NCBI RefSeq assembly: GCF_029227915.1
Contig: NC_079885.1
Location: forward strand, 4,652,001 to 4,716,000
Direction of reading: 5' to 3'
Length of the DNA stretch: 64,000 nucleotides
Origin: Hydractinia symbiolongicarpus
Taxonomy: Eukaryota > Cnidaria > Hydrozoa > Anthoathecata > Hydractiniidae
In this document: positions 14,480 to 25,270 of the stretch, in pieces
Layout: every line of letters begins with the position of its first letter
Position numbering within the stretch: position 1 is the first letter of the stretch
The notes under the pieces: model-generated
What the model was told of the DNA's origin: nothing
Seen by the model: the letters and a program-made list of their open reading frames with translations, nothing else
Databases searched by the model: none
Program-made: the position numbers and the translations under genes

Positions 14480-16236
14480 CAATCATGTCAGAATAAGAAG
14501 AATGTTATTTCTTGGAGTTCAATTGTCTCATTTATTACATTCATAAGGTCAAAGTCTAAAATCAGTTCAATTAAGTCCCACAGTCAATCTTTTCACTGTT
14601 AAAAGCGATACAACTTAGTAATATCGTAAAAAAATCACTAAATACATGTTGGTACGAATATGTGACTCAACCGTTGTAACTCATGTGGATTGATACCGCC
14701 AAGAAGTCAATGAAAATTAGTTTTTGAGAATGTCTCTATTCCCTCAGCGCATGCTAATGGCCAGGATTGGTCCCACAGTAAAGAAAGATTGGTTTATCTA
14801 AACTTCTAAATAAAGCGCTACCACAGAACCTAGTGTAATCGCTGAATTCCAGCAATCATGTCAAATTGAGAAGAATGTTATTCCTTGTAGTCCAATTGGC
14901 TCATTTATCACATTTATAAGGTCCTAGTCCAGAATCAGTTCAATTAAGTCCCACAGTCAATCGTTTCACTGTTAAAAGCGATACAACTTAGTAATATCGG
15001 AAAAAAATCACTAAATGCATGTTGGTACGAATATTTGACGCAACCGTTGTAACTCAAACGGATTGATACCGCGAAGAAGTCAATGAAATGTAGTTTTTGA
15101 GAATGTCTCTATTCCCTCAGCGCATGCTAATGGCCAGGATTGGTCCCACAGTAAAAAATGACTTATGTATCTTAATTTTTAAATAAAGCTCTACCACAGC
15201 GCTCAGTGTAATCGCTGAGTTCCAGCAATCATGACAAATTAAGAAGAATGTTATTTCTTGTAGTCAAACTGACTCATTTATCACATTTATAAGGTCACAG
15301 TTTAAAATCAGTTCAATTATGTCCCACAGTCAAACATTTCACTGTTAAAAGCGATGCAACATAGTAATACCCGAATAACATCGCTAAATATATGTTGGTA
15401 CGAATATGTGACGCAACCGTCGTAACTCAAACGGATTGATACCGCCAAGAAGTCAATGAAATGTAGTTTTTGAGAATGTCTCTATTTCTTCAGCGGGAAC
15501 TACCGACTAGGATTGGTCCCACAGTAAAAAATGACTTATGTATCTTAATTTTTAAATAAAGCTCTACCACAGCGCTCAGTGTAATCGCTGAGTTCCAGCA
15601 ATCATGACAAATTAAGAAGAATGTTATTCCTTGGAGTCCAATTGGCTCATTTATCACATTTACAAGGTCACAGTCCAAAGTCAGTTCAATTAAGTCCCAC
15701 AGTCCATCGTTTCACTGTTGAAAGCGATATAACTTAGTAATAACGGAAAAATATCAGTAAATACATGTTGGTACGAATATGTGACGCAACCGTTGTAACT
15801 CAAACTGATTGATACCGCCAAGAAGTCAATGAAATGTAGTTTTTGATATTGTGTCTATTCCTTCCGCGCGTGCTAACGGCCAGGATTGGTCCCACAGTAA
15901 AAAAACGATTTAAATATCTGAATTCTTTTATAAAGCGCTACCACGGAGCCCAGTGTAATCGCTGAATTCCATCAATCATGTCAAATTAAGAAGAATGGTA
16001 TTCCTTGGAGTCCAATTGGCTCATTTATCACATTTATAAGGTCACATTCCAAAGTCAGTTCAATTAAGTCCCACAGTCAAACGTTTCACTGTTAAAAGCG
16101 ATGCAACCTAGTAACATCCGAATAATGTCGCTAAATACATGTTGGTACGAATATGTGACACAACCGTTGTAACTCAAACGGATTTATACCGCTAGAAAGT
16201 CAATGAAATGCAGTTGTTGAAACTGTTCCTATTTAT
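14480..16236. repeat. Diverged satellite monomers (subfamily boundary zone)
   Basis: Monomers here carry many substitutions not shared with neighbours: tgtcagaataagaag, actcatgtggattgat, ccctcagcgcatgctaatgg, gtcctagtccag, aaatgacttatgtatc. Private multi-copy marks are fewer than on either side, so this looks like an older part of the array that has been homogenised less. A near-identical copy lies at about 59.6-61.35 kb (offset 45111 bp), so the older block was itself copied in one piece. Confidence 0.75.
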
Positions 16237-17639
16237 TCATTGCGTGCTAACGGCCAGGATTTGTCGCACAGTAAAGATACACTTATTTATCTAAATTTTT
16301 AAATAAAGCTCCACCACAGCGCTCAGTGTAATCGCTGAGTTCCAGCAATCATGACAAATTAAGAAGAATGTTATTCCTTGGAGTCCAATTGGCTCATTTA
16401 TCACATTTACAAGGTCACAGTCCAAAGTCAGTTCAATTAAGTCCCACAGTCAATCGTTTCACTGTTAAAAGCGATGCAACCTAGTAATATCCGAATAAGG
16501 TCGCTAATACATGTTGGTACGAATATGTGACGCAACCGTTGTAACTCAAACTGATTGATCCCGCCAAAAAGTCAATGAAATGGAGTTTTTGAGAATGTGT
16601 CTATTCCTTCAGCGCGTACTAACGGCCAGGATTGGTCCCACAGTAAAAAAACGATTTAAATATCTGAATTATTTTATAAAGCGCTACCACATAGCCCAGT
16701 GTAATCGCTGAATTCCATCAATCATGTCAAATTAAGAAGAGTGGTATTCCTTGGAGTCCAATTGGCTCATTTATCACATTTATAAGGTCACAGTCCAAAG
16801 TCAGTTCAATTAAGTCCCACAGTCAAACGTTTCACTGTTAAAAGCGATGCAACCTAGTAATGAAATGTAGTTATTGAAACTGTTCCTATTTATTCATTGC
16901 GTGCTAACGGCCAGGATTTGTCCCACAGTAAAGAAAGACTTATTTATCTAAATTTTTAAATAAAGCGCTACCACAGAGCCTAGTGTAATTGCTGAATTCC
17001 AGCACTCATGTCAAATTATGAAGAATGTTATTCCTTGGAGTCATACTAGCTCATTTATCACATTTATAAGGTCAAAGTACAAAATCAGTTCAATTAAGTC
17101 CCACAGTCAAACGTTTCACTGTTAAAAGCGATGCAACCTAGTAACATCCGAATAATGTCGCTAAATACATGTTGGTACGAATATGTGACACAACCGTTGT
17201 AACTCAAACGGATTTATACCGCTAGAAAGTCAATGAAATGGAGTTTTTGAAACTGTTCCTATTTATTCATTGCGTGCTAACGGCCAGGATTTGTCGCACA
17301 GTAAAGAAACACTTATTTATCTAAATTTTTAAATAAAGCGCTACCACAGAGACTAGTGTAATTGCTGAATTCCAGCACTCATGTCAAATTAAGAAGAATG
17401 TTATTCCTTGGAGTCAAACTAGCTCATTTATCACATTTATAAGGTCAAAGTACAAAATCAGTTCAATTAAGTCCCACAGTCAAACGTTTTACAGTTAAAA
17501 GCGATGCAACCTAGTAACATCCGAGCAATATCGCTAACTACATGTTGGTACGAATATGAGACACAACCGTTGTAACTCAAACGGATTTATACCTCTAGAA
17601 AGTCAATGAAATGTAGTTATTGAAACTGTTCCTATTTAT
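16237..17639. repeat. 1403-bp higher-order unit containing a deletion monomer, copy 1
   Basis: Four monomers, one of them shortened by about 89 bp, form a 1403-bp unit followed directly by a second copy. Marks shared at an offset of 1403 bp include the cctagtaatgaaatg junction (16861 and 18264), gctccaccacagcgctc (about 16309 and 17712), agtaaagatacactta, and tcgctaatacatg. Upstream of about 16177 the match to the second copy stops. The monomers here are marked by cattgcgtgc and ggatttgtcgcac. Confidence 0.88.
16800..17045. repeat. Deletion monomer (about 284 bp), junction near 16861
   Basis: In ordinary neighbours the text after cctagtaa runs through catccgaata, the conserved catgttggtacgaatatg block and cgctagaaagtcaa before reaching tgaaatgtag. 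Here cctagtaa joins directly to tgaaatgtag, removing about 89 bp including that otherwise conserved block. The same junction is seen near 18264, 61972 and 63748. The interval given runs from shortly before the junction to the end of the unit. Confidence 0.88.
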
Positions 17640-19042
17640 TCATTGCGTGCTAACGGCCAGGATTTGTCGCACAGTAAAGATACACTTATTTATCTAAATT
17701 TTTAAATAAAGCTCCACCACAGCGCTCAGTGTAATCGCTGAGTTCCAGCAATCATGACAAATTAAGAAGAATGTTATTCCTTGGAGTCCAATTGGCTCAT
17801 TTATCACATTTACAAGGTCACAGTCCAAAGTCAGTTCAATTAAGTCCCACAGTCAATCGTTTCACTGTTAAAAGCGATGCAACCTAGTAATATCCGAATA
17901 AGGTCGCTAATACATGTTGGTACGAATATGTGACGCAACCGTTGTAACTCAAACTGATTGATCCCGCCAAAAAGTCAATGAAATGGAGTTTTTGAGAATG
18001 TGTCTATTCCTTCAGCGCGTACTAACGGCCAGGATTGGTCCCACAGTAAAAAAACGATTTAAATATCTGAATTATTTTATAAAGCGCTACCACAGAGCCC
18101 AGTGTAATCGCTGAATTCCATCAATCATGTCAAATTAAGAAGAGTGGTATTCCTTGGAGTCCAATTGGCTCATTTATCACATTTATAAGGTCACAGTCCA
18201 AAGTCAGTTCAATTAAGTCCCACAGTCAAACGTTTCACTGTTAAAAGCGATGCAACCTAGTAATGAAATGTAGTTATTGAAACTGTTCCTATTTATTCAT
18301 TGCGTGCTAACGGCCAGGATTTGTCCCACAGTAAAGAAAGACTTATTTATCTAAATTTTTAAATAAAGCGCTACCACAGAGCCTAGTGTAATTGCTGAAT
18401 TCCAGCACTCATGTCAAATTATGAAGAATGTTATTCCTTGGAGTCATACTAGCTCATTTATCACATTTATAAGGTCAAAGTACAAAATCAGTTCAATTAA
18501 GTCCCACAGTCAAACGTTTCACTGTTAAAAGCGATGCAACCTAGTAACATCCGAATAATGTCGCTAAATACATGTTGGTACGAATATGTGACACAACCGT
18601 TGTAACTCAAACGGATTTATACCGCTAGAAAGTCAATGAAATGGAGTTTTTGAAACTGTTCCTATTTATTCATTGCGTGCTAACGGCCAGGATTTGTCGC
18701 ACAGTAAAGAAACACTTATTTATCTAAATTTTTAAATAAAGCGCTACCACAGAGACTAGTGTAATTGCTGAATTCCAGCACTCATGTCAAATTAAGAAGA
18801 ATGTTATTCCTTGGAGTCAAACTAGCTCATTTATCACATTTATAAGGTCAAAGTACAAAATCAGTTCAATTAAGTCCCACAGTCAAACGTTTTACTGTTA
18901 AAAGCGATGCAACCTAGTAACATCCGAGCAATATCGCTAACTACATGTTGGTACGAATATGAGACACAACCGTTGTAACTCAAACGGATTTATACCTCTA
19001 GAAAGTCAATGAAATGTAGTTATTGAAACTGTTCCTATTTAT
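17640..19042. repeat. 1403-bp higher-order unit containing a deletion monomer, copy 2
   Basis: This is the direct tandem copy of 16237-17639. It differs by rare single bases, for example cacagagccc here against cacatagccc in copy 1. It ends where attcattgcgtgc of the first unit is replaced by attcagcgcgtgc at about 19043. Confidence 0.87.
18203..18450. repeat. Deletion monomer, junction near 18264
   Basis: This is the second occurrence of the cctagtaatgaaatg junction, 1403 bp after the first, as expected from the tandem duplication of the unit. Confidence 0.87.
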
Positions 19043-20540
19043 TCAGCGCGTGCTAACGGCCAGGATTGGTCCCACAGTAAAAAAAGACTTATTTATCTAA
19101 ACTTTTAAATAAAGCGCTACCACAGCGCCCAGTGTAATCGCTGAGATCCAGCAATGATGTCAAATTAAGAAGAATGTTACTCCTTAGAGTCCAATTGGCT
19201 CATTTATCACATTTATTATGTCACAGTCCAAAGTCAGGTCAATTAAGTCCCACAGTCAATCGTTTCACTGTTAAAAGCGATGCAACCTAGTAACATCCGA
19301 ATAATATCGCTAAATACATGTTGGTACGAATATGTGACACAACCGTTGTAACTCAAACGGATTTATACCGCTAGAATGTCAATGAAATGTAGTTATTGAA
19401 ACTGTTCCTATTTATTCATTGCGTGCTAACGGCCAGGATTTGTCCCACAGTAAAGAAAGACTTATTTATCTAAATTTTTAAATAAAGCGCTACCACAGAG
19501 CCTAGTGTAATTGCTGAATTCCAGCACTCATGTCAAATTATGAAGAATGTTATTCCTTGGAGTCATACTAGCTCATTTATCACATTTATAAGGTTAAAGT
19601 ACAAAATCAGTTCAACTAAGTCCCACAGTCATACGTTTCACTGTTAAAAGCGATTCAACCTAGTAACATGCGAATAATGTCGCTAAATACATGTTGGTAC
19701 GAATATGTGACACAACCGTTGTAACTCAAACGGATTTATACCGCTAGAAAGTCAATGAAATGTAGTTATTGAAACTGTTCCTATTTATTCAGCGCGTGCT
19801 AACGGCCAGGATTGGTCCCACAGTAAAAAAAAGACTTATTTATCTAAACTTTTAAATAAAGCGCTACCACAGCGCCCAGTGTAATCGCTGAGATCCAGCA
19901 ATGATGTCAAATTAAGAAGAATGTTATTCCTTAGAGTCCAATTGGCTCATTTATCACATTTATTATGTCACAGTCCAAAGTCAGGTCAATTAAGTCCCAC
20001 AGTCAATCGTTTCACTGTTAAAAGCGATGCAACCTAGTAACATCCGAATAATATCGCTAAATACATGTTGGTACGAATATGTGACACAACCGTTGTAACT
20101 CAACCGGATTTATACCGCTAGAAAGTCAATGAAATGTAGTTATTGAAACTGTTCCTATTTATTCATTGCGTGCTAACGGCCAGGATTTGTCCCACAGTAA
20201 AGAAAGACTTATTTATCTAAATTTTTAAATAAAGCGCTACCACAGAGCCTAGTGTAATTGCTGAATTCCAGCACTCATGTCAAATTATGAAGAATGTTAT
20301 TCCTTGGAGTCATACTAGCTCATTTATCACATTTATAAGGTTGAAGTACAAAATCAGTTCAACTAAGTCCCACAGTCATACGTTTCACTGTTAAAAGCGA
20401 TTCAACCTAGTAACATCCGAATAATGTCGCTAAATACATGTTGGTACGAATATGTGACACAACCGTTGTAACTCAAACGGATTTATACCGCTAGAAAGTC
20501 AATGAAATGTAGTTATTGAAACTGTTCCTATTTATTCATT
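19043..20540. repeat. Two-monomer higher-order repeat, period about 747 bp
   Basis: The private marks atttattatgtcacag (19211 and 19958), gtcaggtcaat, and aaggtta/tgaagtac followed by ttcaactaag (about 19592 and 20339) recur at about 747 bp, two monomers. An extra A in the A-tract near 19825 accounts for part of the small length excess over two monomers. Monomers alternate between one with ctaaacttttaaataaagc and one with cattgcgtgc and atttgtccc. Confidence 0.82.
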
Positions 20541-21540
20541 GCGTGCTAACGGCCAGGATTTGTCCCACAGTAAAGAAAGACTTATTTATCTAAATTTTTA
20601 AATAAAGCGCTACCACAGAACCTAGTGTAATTGCTGAATTCCGGCACTCATGTCAAATTATGAAGAAAGTTATTCCTTGGAGTCATACTAGCTCATTTAT
20701 CACATTTATAAGGTCAAAGTACAAAATCAGTTCACTTAAGTCCCACAGTCACACGTTTCACTGTTAAAAGCGATGCAACCTAGTAACATCCGAATAAAGT
20801 CGCTAAATACATGTTGGTACGAATATGTGACACAACCGTTGCAACTCAAACGGATTCATACCGCTAGAAAGTCAATGAAATGTAGTTTTTGAAACTGTTC
20901 CTATTTATTCATTGCGTGCTTACGGCAAGGATTTATCCCACAGTAAAGAAAGACTTATTTATCTAAATTTTTAAATAAAGCGCTACCACAGAGCGTAGTG
21001 TAATTGCTGAATTCCAGCACTCATGTCAAATTAAGAAGAATGTTTTTCCTTGGAGTCAAACTAGCTCATTTATCACATTTATAAGGTCCAAGTACAAAAT
21101 CAGTTCAATTAAGTCGCACAGTCAAACGTTTCACTGTTAAGAGCGATGCAGCCTAGTAACATCCGAACAATATCGCTAGTTACATGTTGGTACGAATATG
21201 AGACACAACCGTTGTAACTCAAACGGATTTATACCGCTAGAAAGTCAATGAAATGTAGTTTTTGAAACTGTTCCTATTTATTCATTGCGTGCTAACGGCC
21301 AGGATTTGTCGCACAGTAAAGAAACACTTATTTATCTAAATTTTTAAATAAAGTGCTACCACAGAGACTAGTGTGATTGCTGAATTCCAGCACTCATGTC
21401 AAATTAAGAAGAATGTTGTTCCTTGGAGTCAAACTAGCTCATTTATCACATTTATAAGGTCAAAGTACAAAATCAGTTCAATTAAGTCCCACAGTCAAAC
21501 GTTTTACTGTTAAAAGCGATGCAACCTAGTAACATCCGAA
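20541..21540. repeat. Satellite monomers of the cattgcgtgc type
   Basis: About three monomers carry gtcaaagtacaaaatcag, cattgcgtgc and ccagcactcatg, with more private substitutions than those at 16-20 kb, for example ttatcccacagtaaag, gagcgtagtg and ttagttacatgttgg-like changes. No obvious partner at a short offset was seen. Confidence 0.75.
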
Positions 21541-23950
21541 CAATATCACTAAATACATGTTGGTACGAGTATGTGACGCAACCGTTGTAACTCGAACGGA
21601 TTGACACCGCCAAGAAGTCAATGAAGTGTAGTTTATGAGAATGTCTCTAATCCTTCAGCCCGTGCTAACGGCCAGGATTGGTTCCACAGTAAAAAAAGAT
21701 TTAAGTATCTGAATTTTTAAATAAAGCGGTACCACAGAGCCCAGTGTAATCGCTGAATTCGACCAATCATGTCAAATTAAGAAGAATGTTATTCCTTGGA
21801 GTCCAATTAACACATTTATCACATTTATAAGGTCACAGTCAAAAGTCAGTTCAATTAAGTCCCACAGTCAATCGTTTCACTGTTAAAAGCGATGCAACTT
21901 AGTAATACCGGAAAAAAATCACTAAATACATGTTGGTACGAATATGTGACTCAACTGTTGTAACTCGAACGGATTGACACCGTTAGAAAGTCAATGAATT
22001 GTAGTTTGTGAAACTGTCTCTATTTCTTCACGCAAACTAGCGGCTAGGATTGGTCCCACAGTAAAAAAAGACTTACTTATCTAAACTTTTAAATGAAGCG
22101 CTACCACAGAGCCCAGTTTAATCGCTGAGATCCAGCAATCATGTCAAATTAAGAAGAATGTTATTCCTTAGAGTCCAATTTGCTCATTTATCACATTTAT
22201 AAGGTCACAGTCCAAAGTCAGTTCAATTAATTCCCACAGTCAATCGTTTCACTGTTAAAAGCGATGCTACTTAGTAATACCGAAAAAAAATCACTAAATA
22301 CATGTTGGTACAAATATGTGACGCAACCGTTGAAACGCGAACGGATTTATTCCGCTAGAAAGTCAATGAAATGTAGTTATTGAAACTGTTCCTATTTATT
22401 CAGCGCGTGCTAACGGCCAGGATTGGTCCCACAGTAAAAAAAGACTTATTTATCTAAACTTTTAAATAAATCGCTACCACAGCGCCCAGTGTAATCGCTG
22501 AGATTCAGCAATGATGTCAAATTAAAAAGAATGTTATTCCTTAGAGTCCAATTGGCTCATTTATCACATTTATAAGGTCACAGTCCAAAGTCAGTTCAAT
22601 TAAGTCCCACAGTCAATCGTTTCACTGTTAAAAGCAATGCAACTTAGTAATACCGGAAAAAAATCACTAAATACATGTTGGTACGAATATGTGACGCAAC
22701 CGTTGTAACTCGAACGGATTGACACCGCCAAGAAGTCAATGAAGTGTAGTTTTTGAGAATGTCTTTATTCCTTCAGCCCGTGCTAACGGCCAGGATTGGT
22801 CCCACAGTAAAAAAAGATTTAAATATCTTAATTTTTAAATAAAGCGCTACCACAGAGCCCAGTGTAATCGCTGAATTCCACCAATCATGTCAAATTAAGA
22901 AGAATGTTATTCCTTGGAGTCCAATTGGCTCATTTATCACATTTATAAGGTCAAAGTACAAAATCAGTTCAATTAAGTCCCACAGTCAAACGTTTCACTG
23001 TTAAAAGCGATGCAACCTAGTAATACCGGAAAAAAATCACTAAATATATGTTGGTACGAATAAGTGACACAACCGTTGTAACTCATACGGATTTATACCG
23101 CTAGAAAGTCAATGAAGTGTAGCTTTTGAGAATGTCTCTATTTCTTCAGCGCCTACTAAAGGCCAGGATTGGTCCCACAGTAAAAGAAGACTTATTTATC
23201 TAAACTCTTAAATAAAGCGCTACCACAGCGCTCAGTGTAATCGCTGAGATCCACCAATCATGTCAAATTAAGAAGAATGTTATTCCTTGGAGTCCAATTG
23301 GCTCATTTATCACATTTATAGGGTCACAGTCATAAGTCAGTTCAATTAAGTCCCACAGTCAATCGTTTCACTGTTAAAAGCGATGCAACTTAGTAATACC
23401 GGAAAAAAATCACTAAATACATGTTGGTACGAATATGTGACGCAACCGTTGTAACTCGAACGGATTGACACCGTTAGAAAGTCAATGAATTTTAGTTTTT
23501 GAAACTGTCTCTATTTCTTCAGCGCGTACTAACGGCCAGGATTGGTTCCACAGTAAAAAAAGACTTATTTATCTTAATTTTTAAATAAAGCGCTACCACA
23601 GAGCCCAGTGTAATCGCTGAGATCCAGCAAGATGTCAAACTAAGAAGAATGTTATTCCTTAGAGTCCAATTTGCTCATTTATTACATTTATAAGGTCACA
23701 GTCCAAAGTCAGTTCAATTAAGTCCCACAGTCAATCGTTTCACTGTTAAAAGCGATGCAACTTAGTAATACCGGAAAAAAATCATTAGATACATGTTGGT
23801 ACGAATATGTGACTCAACCGTTGTAACTCGAACGGATTGACACCGTTAGAGAGTCAATGAATTGTAGTTTTTGAAACTGTCTCTATTTTTTCAGCGCGTA
23901 CTAACGGCCAGGATTGGTCCCACAGTAAAAAAAGAATTATTTATCTTAAT
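21541..23950. repeat. Satellite monomers resembling the left-edge subfamily
   Basis: Within a single monomer at about 21540-21610 the type changes from gaacaatatc to gaacggattgacaccgcc. Monomers then resemble those at 1-14 kb: gtcaaaagtcag, cacgcaaactagcggctagg, aataccggaaaaaaatcac. There are about six and a half monomers with no clear short-period repeat. Confidence 0.75.
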
Positions 23951-25270
23951 TTTTAAATAATGCGCTACCACAGCGCGCAGTGTAATTGCTGAGTTCCAGC
24001 AATCATGTCAAATTAAGAAGATTGTTTTTTCTTTTAGTTAAACTGGCTCATTTATCACATTTGTAAGGTCAAAGTCCAAAATCCATTCAATTAAGTTCCA
24101 CAGTCCATCGTTTCACTGTTGAAAGCGATATAACTTAGTAATAACGGAAAAATATCAGTAAATACATGTTGGTACGAATATGTGACGCAACCGTCGTAAC
24201 TCAAACGGATTGATACTGCCAAGAAGTCAATGAAATGTAGTTTTTGAGAATGTCTCTATTCCTTCAGCGCGATCTAACGGCCAGGATTGGTTCCACAGTA
24301 AAAAATGACTTATTTATCTAAATTTTAAAATAAAGCGCAACCACAGAGCTTAGTGTAATCGCTGAATTCCAGCAATCATGTCAAAGTAAGAAGAATGTTA
24401 TTCCTTGGAATCCAATTAGCTCATTTATTACATTTAAAAGGTCACAGTCCAGAATCAGTTCATTTAAGTCCCAGAGTCAATCGTTTCAATGTTAAAAGCG
24501 ATACAACTTAGTAATATCGGAAAAAATCACTAACTACATGTTGGTACGAATATGCGACACAGCCGTTGTAACTCAAACGGATTGACACCGTTAGAAAGTC
24601 AAAGAAATGTAGTTTTTGAAACTGTCTCTATTTCTTCAGCGCGAACTACCGACTAGGATTGGTCCCACAGTGAAAAATGACTTATTTATCTTAATTTCTA
24701 AATAGCGCTACCAAACACCCAGTGTAATCGCTGAGTTCCAGCAATCATGTCAAATTAAGAAGAATGTTATCTCTTGTAGTCAAACTGGCTCATTTATCAC
24801 ATTTATAAGGTCACAGTCCAAAGTCAGTTCAATTAAGTCCCACAGTCAAACGTTTTACTGTTAAAAGCGATTCAACCTAGTAACATCCGAACAATATCGC
24901 TAACTACATGTTGGTACGAGTATGTGACACAACCGTTGTAACTCGAACGGATTGACACCGTTAGAAAGTAAATGAATTGTAGTTTTTGAAACTGTCTCTA
25001 TTTCTTCACGCAAACTAACGGCTTTGATTGGTGTCACAGTAAAAATTGACTTATTTATCTTAATTTTAAATAAAGCGCTACCACAGCGCCCAGTGTAATC
25101 GCTGAGTTCCAGCAATCATGTCGAATTAAGAAGATGGTTTTTTCTTGTAGTCAAACTGACTCATTTATCACATTTATAAGGTCACAGTTCAAAATCAGTT
25201 CAATTAAGTCCCACAGTCCAACGTTTCACTGTTAAAAGCGATGCAACCTAGTAATATCCGAGAAATATCT
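23951..25270. repeat. Diverged satellite monomers
   Basis: Monomers are marked by agattgttttttcttttag, gaatatgcgacacagccg, and a shortened A/T stretch (atttctaaatagcgctacc, missing four bases of the usual aaataaagcgc). They differ from one another more than monomers elsewhere, suggesting older sequence. One monomer carries agaaagtaaatgaattg and gattggtgtcacag, marks seen again about 2232 bp downstream at 27.2 kb. Confidence 0.72.

Noticed and set aside
15490-15678. 62-codon minus-strand frame, repeated at 60601-60789
   Set aside because: Same monomer region and same frame as the other satellite frames. The two copies are identical because they lie in the large duplication, not because of selection.
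24900-25115. Short minus-strand frames at 24900-25115 and 27132-27317
   Set aside because: Produced by monomers that lost a stop through small indels. The similarity of the two follows from the six-monomer repeat.
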